Notes under the pieces: generated by a model
What the model was told of the DNA's origin: nothing
Database searches by the model: none
Seen by the model: only the letters and a program-made list of their open reading frames with translations
In this document: one piece after another, positions 33,953-43,782 of the stretch
How positions within the stretch are numbered: the stretch's first letter is position 1
Layout of the letters: each line of letters opens with the position of its first letter
NCBI GenBank assembly: GCA_964621345.1
Contig: CAZUON010000009.1
Coordinates: 27,979 to 91,978, forward strand
Reading direction: 5' to 3'
Source: Glaciecola sp964621345
Lineage (GTDB): Bacteria; Pseudomonadota; Gammaproteobacteria; Enterobacterales; Alteromonadaceae
DNA: 64,000 nt
Made by a program: the position numbers and the translations under genes

Positions 33953-35770
33953 TTAAGCCTTATTTAAGTAATTCTTGTCGACATCACTGCGAACAATATC
34001 GCATGCTACAGATAAACGTAGGTCTTTTTTACTAAAGGGCACCGTGCCATGCCATAACATTGACGGAAAAAGAACCAATTTACCAACTTCTGGCTTAATT
34101 GCGCGTAGCGGTTTTAGATTCAAACCTTCGTGCGCTAAGTTCGGCACTCCGACTTGAAAGTACCCTTCGTCGTTATCGTCTTTTATATCTGGCAAAACAA
34201 TGTACAAGGCCGAACTTAACCAACCCATAGGATGAATATGATAGTTGTGATATCCGTTTTGACGAAGCGCAACTGACCAAGAGCCACTAAATTCAGCAAT
34301 TCCGTCATCCCAAAAGCCCGGATAAAGTTCAGGCAAATGCCCAAGCTTTGTTCGATATTCTGCTACTGCCTTTAGATACTCGCTTTGTACGTGGTCTAAC
34401 AAAGGATGAGATAAGTCAAACAAGTTGCCACGTGTTTGAGTGCCCTCATGTAAGGTTTGCTCTAAAGGTTGTTCCTGAGAGCTATGCAGACTTAAAAGAT
34501 ATTCGCTTAACTGCACAATAAAGCGCTCATGCGATAAACCTAAGGGTGGCGTAATGCTAAATTCAAAAACGTAATCTTCAATTTTTGGGAAAATATGCGC
34601 ATAATTTGGCAATAAACGAGAACATGTATGCAGCAAAGATAGAAGCCATTGGTCATCAGGATACGTTGCCTGCAAATGTTTCAACAGTGTTAACGACAAC
34701 TCATATTCGCCACGTTCTAACTTGTACTCAAGTGCTTCTAATTTATCTTCCAAAGCAATACTGGGGTCTCTAACAATGATATTTAAGTCATCGTATTGCG
34801 AAGAAAAATCCTTTTTTGTCCTAAGCAGGGCAATTTTGCGTAATTGTGTCAGTGCATGCTCAGGAAATTGACGCTGCATTTGTGCCATCACCTCTTCAGC
34901 AATGTCGAGCGTATCGGTTCGTAATAGTTTTTTAAGATAATCAGAGTAAATGATAACAGGCGCGTTTTTATCTTTTATAGCCTGACCATAAGCGATGAAC
35001 ATATTCGCGCCTTGACCAGATTCCCACATTAAATCACACCAATTTAGCAAAGTGTCTCTAGCAATAGGATTTATATTTAATGCTTTGGAGTAATATTCCA
35101 AGGCCTTATCGTGATCGCCGACATCACTCAGTGCATTTCCATAGTTGTGAAAAAACACCTCAGATACGTAAGCCGTAGCGTCTAATTGAGCATAAAGTTC
35201 AACGGCTTTAGTCGCCTGCCCTGTAAGTCGATAACTTAATGCTAAATCGTGAATAATAGTTAACTGGTTAGGCAACAAGCAATTTGCCTTAAATAAACAC
35301 GCCACACTTTCATTAAAATGACCTTGCTCTCGATACACCAAAGCTTTTAATCTAAACCATTGCCAATGATTTGGTATTTGCCTTTCACCAGCCTTTAAAT
35401 AGCGAGTGCAGGCTTCCCAGTTGCCAAGAGAAACGTATAGCTGCACAAGGTTAATGTATGGGTCAATATAATCGGGTTTCAATGCTATTGCATTTTGGTA
35501 CTGAGTGACTGCGTCATCGACATCATTTTGCGACTTATACACGTTACCTAAGGTATTAAGCACATGCGCTTGTTGCGGATTAATCATCAAAGAACTATGC
35601 AGACACTTTAAGGCCTTAGGTGTATCACCCAATTTATGCAGTAACGCCCCAAACAACTGCAGAGTTTCATAGTTGTCTTGCTGACACAATAAGCTTTGCT
35701 CATAGCACTTCTGTGCCTCTTGCCATTGTCCACTTTGGTGATAATGCAATCCTTGTTGCATCCATCGCAT
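33953..35770 (-). CDS. TPR protein with C-terminal 2OG-Fe(II) oxygenase domain
   Basis: A 605-residue cytoplasmic protein. The first 400 residues are tetratricopeptide repeats (such as LNTLGNVYKSQNDVDDAVTQ). The C-terminal 200 resemble the putative 2OG-Fe(II) oxygenase family seen in TIGR02466 proteins: a metal histidine in NYHIHPMGWLSSALYIVLP, a second in LWHGTVPF, and the 2-oxoglutarate-binding arginine in LRLSVACDI. The target is unknown. ATG 35770, two bases after the methyltransferase stop, is preferred over a TTG at 35791. It probably forms a pair with the methyltransferase gene upstream and may modify a protein, peptide or small molecule. Confidence 0.82.
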   Translation of the reverse strand: MRWMQQGLHYHQSGQWQEAQKCYEQSLLCQQDNYETLQLFGALLHKLGDTPKALKCLHSSLMINPQQAHVLNTLGNVYKSQNDVDDAVTQYQNAIALKPDYIDPYINLVQLYVSLGNWEACTRYLKAGERQIPNHWQWFRLKALVYREQGHFNESVACLFKANCLLPNQLTIIHDLALSYRLTGQATKAVELYAQLDATAYVSEVFFHNYGNALSDVGDHDKALEYYSKALNINPIARDTLLNWCDLMWESGQGANMFIAYGQAIKDKNAPVIIYSDYLKKLLRTDTLDIAEEVMAQMQRQFPEHALTQLRKIALLRTKKDFSSQYDDLNIIVRDPSIALEDKLEALEYKLERGEYELSLTLLKHLQATYPDDQWLLSLLHTCSRLLPNYAHIFPKIEDYVFEFSITPPLGLSHERFIVQLSEYLLSLHSSQEQPLEQTLHEGTQTRGNLFDLSHPLLDHVQSEYLKAVAEYRTKLGHLPELYPGFWDDGIAEFSGSWSVALRQNGYHNYHIHPMGWLSSALYIVLPDIKDDNDEGYFQVGVPNLAHEGLNLKPLRAIKPEVGKLVLFPSMLWHGTVPFSKKDLRLSVACDIVRSDVDKNYLNKA

Positions 35771-35771
35771 G

Positions 35772-36680
35772 CTATCTTTGTTTAACACCAACTATTTCCC
35801 AAGCTACCGGAGCATCTTCTTTTCGTAATTTAAAAGGACGCATTTGCGTTATTTCAAGCTGATGCTCTAAAAGCTGCTCTGTTAGCTCATCAAGTTGCTG
35901 TTGTGAAAGTGCAGCATTGTGCATTGACTCTAAGCGTTCAATGTTTTCCATGGCCTGCGTATTTGCCTGCTCAATCCAAGCAACAACGGTCTTATGCTCA
36001 TATTGATTATAATTAGATAGTAACTGCCTTATTCCCTCATACAAATGGACATGATGGCCATCAGGAACATTTTTGCAGTATTCGGCTATGCTTGGCTCTA
36101 CCTTCATAAACGCATTAACACATCGCTCAACAAGCGTCTTTTCGTCCTTATTGAAAGCATCTGCAACGGATTTTGCTAATGCTAAAAACGCGTTGTCTCT
36201 AATGAGTAAGAGTCCATTTAAACTGCGTTGCGTTACATTATCAATTGCGCCATCTTTAATATGCGACAAAAATACACAGCGTCCACCGGGTTTTAGTAAA
36301 CGAGCAGCCTGTTTAAATCCATCAAAGCCTAAGTATTCGATACCAAACTGACTAACCACTGCATCAAAACCGGTATTTGACAAGGTATTAGCGTCTAGCA
36401 TACACGGATGAATCTTTACCGAAGGTAAATCCGTCTTCAAAATTGCCAAGGCCTCATTTGAAATATCTAAAGCGTGAGCATCAAAGCGCTGAATATGTTC
36501 AATACAGCGGTAGACGGCTCCCGCTCCACTGGCGATGTCAATCACTCGGCTCCCCTCTGTAAAGGAAGCAAAATGCTTGTGCCAAAACTCCTCTAAGCCA
36601 TGATGCTTGTTACCGTGTTTATCGGTGAATACGTCTGGCATCAGTTCATCTTGCTGCCAATATTCAAGCCACTTATCCAT
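35772..36680 (-). CDS. SAM-dependent methyltransferase, class I
   Basis: A 302-residue Rossmann-fold methyltransferase. SAM motif I is VIDIASGAGAVYRC, the acidic loop is HALDIS, and motif IV is FDAVVSQFGIEYLGF, with post-motif LLKPGGRCVFLSH. A helical C-terminal extension of about 140 residues with a coiled-coil stretch near 235-280 was not recognised. The substrate is unknown. It lies between a large TonB receptor upstream and the TPR/oxygenase gene downstream with almost no gap to the latter, so the two likely act together. Confidence 0.85.
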   Translation of the reverse strand: MDKWLEYWQQDELMPDVFTDKHGNKHHGLEEFWHKHFASFTEGSRVIDIASGAGAVYRCIEHIQRFDAHALDISNEALAILKTDLPSVKIHPCMLDANTLSNTGFDAVVSQFGIEYLGFDGFKQAARLLKPGGRCVFLSHIKDGAIDNVTQRSLNGLLLIRDNAFLALAKSVADAFNKDEKTLVERCVNAFMKVEPSIAEYCKNVPDGHHVHLYEGIRQLLSNYNQYEHKTVVAWIEQANTQAMENIERLESMHNAALSQQQLDELTEQLLEHQLEITQMRPFKLRKEDAPVAWEIVGVKQR

Positions 36681-36741
36681 TTATCTTTAATACCTTTTTT
36701 TATGCATATCATACGTACATTTAAACGCTTTTTATAGCGCA

Positions 36742-36775
36742 AAAAAAAAGAGAGCCTAAGCTCTCTTTTTAATAC
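36742..36775. terminator. Terminator after the first large TonB receptor
   Basis: A stem AGAGAGC / GCTCTCT with loop CTAA is flanked by a run of nine A on the left and five T on the right, so it can work in both directions. It lies between the receptor gene and the methyltransferase gene (both minus), so the methyltransferase pair probably has its own promoter or depends on readthrough. Confidence 0.85.
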
Positions 36776-36787
36776 TTAAAGTGTTAC

Positions 36788-39682
36788 TTAGAAAGTAGCT
36801 CTTAAGCTTACAAAGTAAGTACGACCGAATACATCGTATGTTGCTGGGTAAGTATTTGATTGCTCATCGTTATCACCAATTACTGGTGGTTTTTCGTCAA
36901 GCAAGTTATCGATACCCGCAGTTACGCGATAGTTATCAGTGATGTAGTAAGTACCCGATAAGTCGAAGTAGCTAGTACCGTCGATTTTATCTACTGTGTA
37001 AACAGTACCTTCATCATCATCATCAACTTCGCCAATGTAACGCCATAATAGTTGCGCTTGGAAGTCGTCTGTACCGTAGCTGAAGGTCATTCTGTGCTTA
37101 TACTCTGGCGTAGGTTCACCACAGTTAACACCGAAGTTACCCGCACATTCGATAAGGTCCGGAGAACCATCAAACGGTAAGAAGTCGCTTTCAGTTGTGT
37201 AAGTACCGATATAATCAACACCGATATCGCCACCGAACATGTCAACATCATAACCAGCAATCAAATCGAAGCCTTTAAGCGTGATTGATGCAACGTTTTG
37301 TGAAGAGCTTTCTACGAAATCGATAGTACCGTCACTACGACGATTAACCGCATTACAGAAGTCACCGCCAACACCAGAACCAGCTTTAGATGAATCGTAA
37401 CAAGTATCTAGGATATTGTTAGTACCACCACCAAAGGCTGCAACTGCGTCATCAATTTCGATGTCGAAGTAATCAAGTGAGAACGTGAAGTCTTCAGTTA
37501 CGTCAACTACCACACCTACTGTTAAGGTTTCAGCTTCTTCTTGTACTAAGTTCGGGTTACCACCAGAAATAGTACGAACCTGACCAGATGCTGGGTTAAT
37601 TGCGTTAGAGAATACTACGTTTGCAGGTACGCCTGTTTGTTGACAAAGCTGACGTAACGCATCAGTTTGTGGCTGGTTACCATTACCGGCACATGGATCA
37701 GACGCACCTGGGAAACCTTCACCACGTGGCGAGAACAATTCACCGATGTTTGGCGCACGTACCGCAGTGTTGAAACCAGCACGGAAACGGAAGTTTTCAA
37801 ACGGTGCGTAGATACCAGCAATCTTATATGAGTCAACTGAACCAGCTGTTGAATAATCTTCTGAACGATATGCTAGGTCTAACTCTAGTAACTCAGCGAA
37901 TTCAACACCACGTAAAATAGGTAGCTTCATTTCGATTGAGTAACCAGATACTGTGAATCCACCTTCTAGAGCTGGCGCACCGTTAAATCCAGCGATAGTA
38001 CCAGCCGCTAAATCTTGTGAAGGTAAGAACTCAAAGTTTTCTTGTCTGTGCTCGTAAGCGACACCAACAGCGATTGGACCACCAGGAAGTTCGAAGTAAT
38101 CTGAAGAGTCACCACCAATTGATGCACCAAAGATTTTTTGTTCAAACAACGCAGTTGAAGCTACAGCAGTCTTCAAGAAGTCAGCAGCGCCTTGTGAGAT
38201 GTTTCCTGCACCAAAGATATTCATTGGTACACAACCGCTAGTTGAACCATTTGCTGAAGGATCAGCACATGACGGGTTGCCATCAGCGTCTAGGATAACT
38301 TGACCAGCATCGTCTGTTGCCAACAATAAAGCTTGGTCGAAACGACTACGGTTTACGTTACCAAGTTGAGCAGTTGCATTGTTAACCTTACCTGTTTGAT
38401 AGTAAGCATCATAGAACCAAGGTGAATCACCGATGTCGCCACGAATACCAACTTGGAACTGGAATGAGGTAAATGCATCTTCAGAACGACGAGGACCCAC
38501 TTCTTCTAAACGACGACGTAGTAATGCACTACCTTCATCATCAATGCCGTCGCCATCTGTATCTACGCCGGTACCAATTGCATCAGAAATGATTTGCTGA
38601 GCTTCTGGTGTGATGAACGGGTTACCGTCCAAAGTAAACGCAGAAGTTTGGAAGATAGGTGTAGGTGCAAGCTGTGAAGGTACACGACTATCTGTAAACA
38701 TTGCACGACCGTATAATTCTGAGTTTTCAGAAATTTCATACGAACCTAAAGCAGTTGCCTGGTGACGCTCTTGAGGTAACTGAATGTAGTTTACTGGTGC
38801 GTAGTTATAAAAGTCGTTAGTTTGACCACCGGTAACGAATGGACGAACGTTGCCGCCTTGGTCAAAAATAATACCGCCTGAATCTGGAGAGTACGAGTTG
38901 AACCCGCCGTTGAAGATAGCAGTATCTGGAACACCAGAAGAACCACCTGGCTCTAGGCCGCCATTACCATCGTCAAACAATGCTGTTTGTGCGAAGTCAC
39001 GATCGCCTTGGAAAAGGTCAGAACGGTCAGTATATGACATGTTAAATACAACGTTACCTTTACCGTCAGCGAAGTTTCCACCAACAGTGAAGTCTACGTT
39101 GAATATTTCAGCGTCGCCTTCTTCAGTAATTTCGTAACCAGTCGCTACTTCAACACCTTCAAAGTCATCTTTAAGGATGAAGTTAACAACACCAGCTACC
39201 GCGTCAGAACCATATACCGCTGATGCACCCCCAGTTAATACTTCAACGCTTTTAATTAGAGCAGTTGGGATTGAGTTAATATCAACCGCACCGCCTGCTG
39301 TAGTAGGTACAGCGCGAGTACCGTTAACAAGTACGAGTGTTCTGTTAGTACCGAGACCACGTAAGTCTACAGTTGCAGTACCGTTACCTGGGTTGTTAGA
39401 CGTTCTGTCTAGACCAGGAACAACCTGCGGTAATGTGTTTAGAAGAGATTCGGTGTTAACGGTTGCGGTCAATTCGAACTGCTCTTGACCAACAACAGCA
39501 ATTGGAGCCGCTGAAGCAAACTCAGCTTGGCGTAAACGTGAACCCGTTACCTGAATTTTTTCAACTGCTTCTTCAGCGCCGGCGTCTTGAGCCATTGCAG
39601 AACCAGTGAAACCTATTGTAGATGCAGCGCCAAAGGCGCAAGCAATCTTAACTGCTTTCGCTATTTTATTGTTTGTAAACAT
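36788..39682 (-). CDS. Large TonB-dependent receptor (964 aa)
   Basis: An outer-membrane active-transport receptor. The signal peptide ends GSAMAQ. The TonB box lies in EKIQVTGSR, and a plug domain follows with NTESLLNTLPQVVPG, VDLRGLGTNRTLVLVNG and GASAVYGSDAVAGVVNFIL. A large barrel ends in FGRTYFVSLRATF, with the terminal Phe used for barrel assembly. The VNTESLLNTLPQVVPG form of plug belongs to a receptor group widespread in marine Alteromonadales and Sphingomonadales and often tied to peptides or glycans. The substrate cannot be told here. It is paralogous to the receptor at 40304-43225. Confidence 0.93.
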   Translation of the reverse strand: MFTNNKIAKAVKIACAFGAASTIGFTGSAMAQDAGAEEAVEKIQVTGSRLRQAEFASAAPIAVVGQEQFELTATVNTESLLNTLPQVVPGLDRTSNNPGNGTATVDLRGLGTNRTLVLVNGTRAVPTTAGGAVDINSIPTALIKSVEVLTGGASAVYGSDAVAGVVNFILKDDFEGVEVATGYEITEEGDAEIFNVDFTVGGNFADGKGNVVFNMSYTDRSDLFQGDRDFAQTALFDDGNGGLEPGGSSGVPDTAIFNGGFNSYSPDSGGIIFDQGGNVRPFVTGGQTNDFYNYAPVNYIQLPQERHQATALGSYEISENSELYGRAMFTDSRVPSQLAPTPIFQTSAFTLDGNPFITPEAQQIISDAIGTGVDTDGDGIDDEGSALLRRRLEEVGPRRSEDAFTSFQFQVGIRGDIGDSPWFYDAYYQTGKVNNATAQLGNVNRSRFDQALLLATDDAGQVILDADGNPSCADPSANGSTSGCVPMNIFGAGNISQGAADFLKTAVASTALFEQKIFGASIGGDSSDYFELPGGPIAVGVAYEHRQENFEFLPSQDLAAGTIAGFNGAPALEGGFTVSGYSIEMKLPILRGVEFAELLELDLAYRSEDYSTAGSVDSYKIAGIYAPFENFRFRAGFNTAVRAPNIGELFSPRGEGFPGASDPCAGNGNQPQTDALRQLCQQTGVPANVVFSNAINPASGQVRTISGGNPNLVQEEAETLTVGVVVDVTEDFTFSLDYFDIEIDDAVAAFGGGTNNILDTCYDSSKAGSGVGGDFCNAVNRRSDGTIDFVESSSQNVASITLKGFDLIAGYDVDMFGGDIGVDYIGTYTTESDFLPFDGSPDLIECAGNFGVNCGEPTPEYKHRMTFSYGTDDFQAQLLWRYIGEVDDDDEGTVYTVDKIDGTSYFDLSGTYYITDNYRVTAGIDNLLDEKPPVIGDNDEQSNTYPATYDVFGRTYFVSLRATF

Positions 39683-39921
39683 TCATGTCTCCCTAGACAT
39701 TATTATTTTTATCAATTATTTCTTGATTTTTTTATCATGGGCTTTTGCCCAATACCCTTACTATATACGGATTTGCAAGTATCGGTCAATATACTAAATA
39801 CACTAAACACCGTGTTTTTTAAGCCATGTATGTTTGTAAAGAATAAAAAGTTATACAAAATGCTATTTTGCCGATAGTACTAGAAGAACTTAATTTTAGA
39901 GCTATGTGAAGGAAATATAAC

Positions 39922-40194
39922 GTGAAATTAGACGACGACATTCATAATTATTATGAACACCTGATGTTGGAGAAGCTTGATTCGATGGGCTTAAATAAAA
40001 CTAAAAGTGAAGATTATTTAGCCGATTTATCTTGTTTGATTCTTAATCAATTGCCCACACGCTACATTCGTCACGAAGTAGACATGGCATTTTACTTACC
40101 TATTTCAGAGCGACAACAGATGGAAATGAACGTTGTTAGAGCAATCGCATCGGCAACAGAGTATTTAGATGCTCACCCTAAACAAAAAGAGTGA
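39922..40194 (+). CDS. ComFB-like protein
   Basis: A 90-residue protein. DDIHNYYEHLMLEKLDSMGL, DYLADLSCLILNQLPTRYIR and the closing VDMAFYLPISERQQMEM match the late-competence ComFB family, a small dimeric fold. In Bacillus the gene lies in the comF operon and its role is unclear. Some cyanobacterial ComFB proteins bind cyclic di-nucleotides. The GTG start at 39922 follows GAAGGAAA. It stands alone between two large TonB receptor genes on the opposite strand and ends before a strong terminator. Whether it affects competence or signalling here is unknown. Confidence 0.78.
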   Translation: MKLDDDIHNYYEHLMLEKLDSMGLNKTKSEDYLADLSCLILNQLPTRYIRHEVDMAFYLPISERQQMEMNVVRAIASATEYLDAHPKQKE

Positions 40195-40233
40195 TGTAAC
40201 AACAGGGAATATGCCTAAATCAACTTCCCAAAA

Positions 40234-40265
40234 AAAAGCGCTCAAATAGTTGAGCGCTTTTTAGT
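40234..40265. terminator. Bidirectional terminator between ComFB-like gene and receptor 2
   Basis: A perfect 12-bp stem AAAAGCGCTCAA / TTGAGCGCTTTT with loop ATAG is flanked by A and T runs. It lies between the convergent ComFB-like and receptor genes and fits both. Confidence 0.9.
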
Positions 40266-40303
40266 TTTTAGCATGGTGTCTGCTAATTCAAATACTAATT
40301 AGC

Positions 40304-43225
40304 TTAGAATCTGAAAGTAGCAGAGCCTACTACGCGACGACCAAGCAAGTCATACAAAGGATTAAAGCTATATCCTGGAGTCACTTTGTTGGTGATGTTA
40401 CGCATACCGACACGAAGTTCTAACCACTCGTCATACATATAAGTAGCAGATAAATCATGAGTCCAAATTGAACCTACGAAAGCAGGTGAAGTATCTTCTG
40501 GGCTACCGCCACCTGGAGATACGTCAAACAATGCAGAACGGTCGATGAAACGACTAGTGTAGTTAAACGACCAATCGTCTAAACGATAATCAACACTGGT
40601 GCGGAATTGCAGTTCTGGATCGCCAACCTCACCTTCTTCTACGTTAATTTCGTCAGGTCTTTCTTGGAACTCAAATACGTTAAGTTCAAGTAACTTGTTA
40701 CCCGCGATGTTGAAACGTAATTCACCCGGTAAATCAAATGCTGACAAATCTGTGTTATATAAGATTTGTGCTTCGATACCACGAGTGGTGATTGCTGACG
40801 CATTGATGTAACCAGAACGAACTAAGTCAACGTCTAGCGTAGTTGGGTCACGGTCGATTGACGCACAGAAGTTAGCATCTGGACCACCAGTTGCATCTAC
40901 ACAGTTATCAAGGATATCTTGAGCACCTAGGAAGTTAATCGCGTTAGTGATTTCGATATCGTATAAATCAACAGTGATTGAGAAGTTCTCGATATAAGAC
41001 GGCGTATATACCACACCAATTGTCTTAGATTCTGAATCTTCTGGTAGCAAATCTGGATTACCACCTGAAATCAACTGAATTGATACGTTATCGTTAGCTT
41101 GGAAACCTGGTGGAATACCTAAAGCCGCACAGTTAGCAGGACGATCTGGATCATCATTGATGTTGTCAGCGTCACATGGGTCATTGATGTTAGCAAAACC
41201 TGGAGACTGCGGAGAGAATGCTTCTACAATGTTTGGTGCACGAACAGACTCACCAAAGGTACCACGGATTGAAAGGTCTTCAATAGGTGCCCACATTACG
41301 CCCACTTGCCATGCTTCTGTAGAACCTGCATGTGAGTAATCAGCGCTACGGAATGCACCGTCTACCGTTAGCTCTTCTGCTAAGAACACACCTTTAAGGA
41401 TAGGTAGGTTAATCTCAACGAAGTATTCTTCTGCATCAAACTCTCCGTATTCGTCTGGCGTTGCTGCATTTGTGAAGAAGCCCGCTTTAGTAAATTCATC
41501 AGTAATTGTTTCTGATGTTTCTTTACGATACTCAGCACCTAATGCAATACCAATTGGACCACCTGGTAGTTCAAAGAATTCACCACTGTCGAAAGTTAAA
41601 CTCACACCAGCAACTTCCTGAGTCACGATATCTTCACGTCTTACGTCACCTGAAACAAAATCAACTGCTTCAGCAGATGCTTGACCAAACCCGAAAGGAT
41701 TAAACGGCGCACAGCTTCCGCCATTAACATCAGCTGGGTCTTGGTAATCAGGACCTTGTGCACTTGGCACTTGGCTACGACATGCCGCTTGCCCAGTTGC
41801 CGGGTCGATAACTGAATCTAATGCTGCAACAAAGTTAGTTGGAATAAGGTCGTTAAGCGTACGACGAGTGTTTGCCGTTTCACCTTTAGTGGCATATACG
41901 TCAAAGTCGAATTGAGTTTCTGAAAGCTCGAAGAAACCTTTTGCACCAGCAACGATGCGATAAAGTTTACGGTCATTCGCCGCAGAACGGTTACCGATGT
42001 CGTCAAAGAAGCGAGAAAACTGTACGTTGCCTGTTTGACCGTTATCAAATAAACGCTGACGAGTTACTGGATCTAAAAACGCGTTATCAGTTGCATTTAC
42101 GCTTACATTACCGAACCGGAAAGAAGGCTGGAACTGCTGTTCAATGTCTTTATCTACATATTTGAAATCACCATAAAAACGAACATTGTCGTTAAGGTCA
42201 TGTCTGAAAGTAGACGCTAAGGTAATCGTTTCTTGAGCAGGCACATAGTTTTCGTAGTTTTCTGTAAAGAATACTGTGTCATATGCTTGGTCAAAGCTAC
42301 CAAATGCGAAACTGTTAGTGCCAATACGATTTACTTGGTCAATAGGTGAACCGTCGGGAGTGAAAGTAATGCGAGGACCACCGCCGAATGGGTTAAGTAC
42401 ACCAAAACCGTTAATCATTTCAGAGCCTACGTTTGGTACACGTAGTCTGTCTGGAATACCGTTATTTTCTGTATCTTCAGATCCGTCGTTATTGTCAGGA
42501 TTTAAAATAGTACCCCAGTTATCAGCTTGTTGAAGCTGTGGGTTCATAACCTGCTTAATGCGATCGAAAGAACCAAACAAGGTTACGTTAGTTCTACCGT
42601 CGTCTGAAGTAGCACCTGTTAATAACGAGAATGAATGAGTTGAATAATCAACACTTTCTGTGTCTTGTGTACCAGATACTACAACTTCTGTGCCTTCATA
42701 ATCATCTTTTAAGATAATGTTAACAACACCCGATACCGCGTCTGAACCGTAGATTGCAGATGCACCACCTGTGATAATCTCAACACGCTCAATCATTGCA
42801 GCTGGAATGGCACCAGTATCTACAGAAGCAGTACCTGGGTTACCCGCAACGTGGCGAATACCGTTAACCAATACTAGAGTACGAGAGGCACCCAAACTTC
42901 TTAAATCGAGTGAACTCAAACCTGCGTTTGCGTTGCTGTTATTGTTACCAATTAAGGTGCTACCTGCTGCGATTGCAGGTAATTCAGCAAGGATTGAGCC
43001 TAAATCAGGCGTACCAAAACGTGCGATTTCTTCGGCACTGATTGAGATAATAGGTGCTGGAGTTGATAGTTCAGTACGTTTAATACGAGAACCTGTAATT
43101 TCAATTTTCTCGACAACCTCTTCTGCCCCTGCTTCTTGCGCAGATGCCTGAAAAGAAATTGTTGATGCCAAACTCAGTGTGAGTGCAGCAGAAATACAGC
43201 AAGATAATTTTGCTTTAGTAAACAT
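40304..43225 (-). CDS. Large TonB-dependent receptor (973 aa)
   Basis: A second outer-membrane receptor with the same plan as its neighbour. The signal peptide ends FQASAQ, and the TonB box lies in EKIEITGSR. Plug motifs are PDLGSILAELPAIAAGS, LDLRSLGASRTLVLVNG and GASAIYGSDAVSGVVNIIL, and the barrel ends VVGSATFRF. The close match of the plug motifs to the 964-residue receptor points to an old duplication, with the ComFB-like gene now between them. The ligand is not deducible. The TonB2 motor 9 kb away is a likely energy source. Confidence 0.93.
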   Translation of the reverse strand: MFTKAKLSCCISAALTLSLASTISFQASAQEAGAEEVVEKIEITGSRIKRTELSTPAPIISISAEEIARFGTPDLGSILAELPAIAAGSTLIGNNNSNANAGLSSLDLRSLGASRTLVLVNGIRHVAGNPGTASVDTGAIPAAMIERVEIITGGASAIYGSDAVSGVVNIILKDDYEGTEVVVSGTQDTESVDYSTHSFSLLTGATSDDGRTNVTLFGSFDRIKQVMNPQLQQADNWGTILNPDNNDGSEDTENNGIPDRLRVPNVGSEMINGFGVLNPFGGGPRITFTPDGSPIDQVNRIGTNSFAFGSFDQAYDTVFFTENYENYVPAQETITLASTFRHDLNDNVRFYGDFKYVDKDIEQQFQPSFRFGNVSVNATDNAFLDPVTRQRLFDNGQTGNVQFSRFFDDIGNRSAANDRKLYRIVAGAKGFFELSETQFDFDVYATKGETANTRRTLNDLIPTNFVAALDSVIDPATGQAACRSQVPSAQGPDYQDPADVNGGSCAPFNPFGFGQASAEAVDFVSGDVRREDIVTQEVAGVSLTFDSGEFFELPGGPIGIALGAEYRKETSETITDEFTKAGFFTNAATPDEYGEFDAEEYFVEINLPILKGVFLAEELTVDGAFRSADYSHAGSTEAWQVGVMWAPIEDLSIRGTFGESVRAPNIVEAFSPQSPGFANINDPCDADNINDDPDRPANCAALGIPPGFQANDNVSIQLISGGNPDLLPEDSESKTIGVVYTPSYIENFSITVDLYDIEITNAINFLGAQDILDNCVDATGGPDANFCASIDRDPTTLDVDLVRSGYINASAITTRGIEAQILYNTDLSAFDLPGELRFNIAGNKLLELNVFEFQERPDEINVEEGEVGDPELQFRTSVDYRLDDWSFNYTSRFIDRSALFDVSPGGGSPEDTSPAFVGSIWTHDLSATYMYDEWLELRVGMRNITNKVTPGYSFNPLYDLLGRRVVGSATFRF

Positions 43226-43552
43226 GTAATTTCCCCGTTGATATAATTTTTATTTATTGTGCGTCTGACCGCCACGCATTACTTATGTTGTAACGCTTAA
43301 AATGGATTAAATAAAATCGTCAGCCGTGACTATTAGTCTATGCGTCTTTCTCGACTTTGCACCGTTCTGTCGTTGCTCTGTGATATGACACAACCTCGAT
43401 ACTAACCGCATTTCAAGCAAAAATCGATGCAAAAACACAAGTAATTTGAACTTTTTGATCAATAAGCAGTCAGCGAGATTTATGATTTCGTAAATATTAT
43501 GTTACGAGCTTGAGCGAAAAATAATCTGGAAAATGTTTAGGACAGAGGACTT
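43226..43552. other. Intergenic stretch upstream of receptor 2
   Basis: These 327 bases between the receptor start and the 4.5S RNA hold no open frame with gene-like features, no repeat and no RNA motif that I recognise. They should contain the receptor promoter. The end next to the RNA is T-rich on the minus strand and may include the ffs terminator. Confidence 0.6.
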
Positions 43553-43662
43553 GGGTGGCAAACCCCAGCTACACCCCGGCACATAAGTCCCTTAGTACGG
43601 CTGCTCCCTTCCGGGCCTGACCGAGTTCCTAAGCTATTATTGCGGGAGAACCAGGGTTCACC
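43553..43662 (-). ncRNA. ffs: 4.5S RNA of the signal recognition particle
   Basis: On the minus strand the conserved SRP core is clear: GGTCAGGCCCGGAAGGGAGC on the 5' side of the apical helix with the GGAA tetraloop, and GTGCCGGGGTGTAGCTGG on the returning strand. GGTTCTCCCGCAA opposite completes domain IV. The ends GGTGAACCC and GGGTTTGCC pair to close the rod. About 110 bases long, near the 114 of E. coli. Binds Ffh to target nascent membrane proteins. Confidence 0.95.
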
Positions 43663-43782
43663 ATTGAACTGTGGATTAAGCGTGAAAAAAATTACACCAA
43701 GCAAATTTAGGCAACTCACTGGCTTCTTTTCAAACGCCGTGCATTATGACGATTTCGTCTTAAGCTTGCAAGAGTAACTAAG

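Noticed and set aside
43537..43719. Minus-strand open frame over the 4.5S RNA
   Set aside because: The conserved SRP RNA core explains the sequence; the peptide has no family resemblance.
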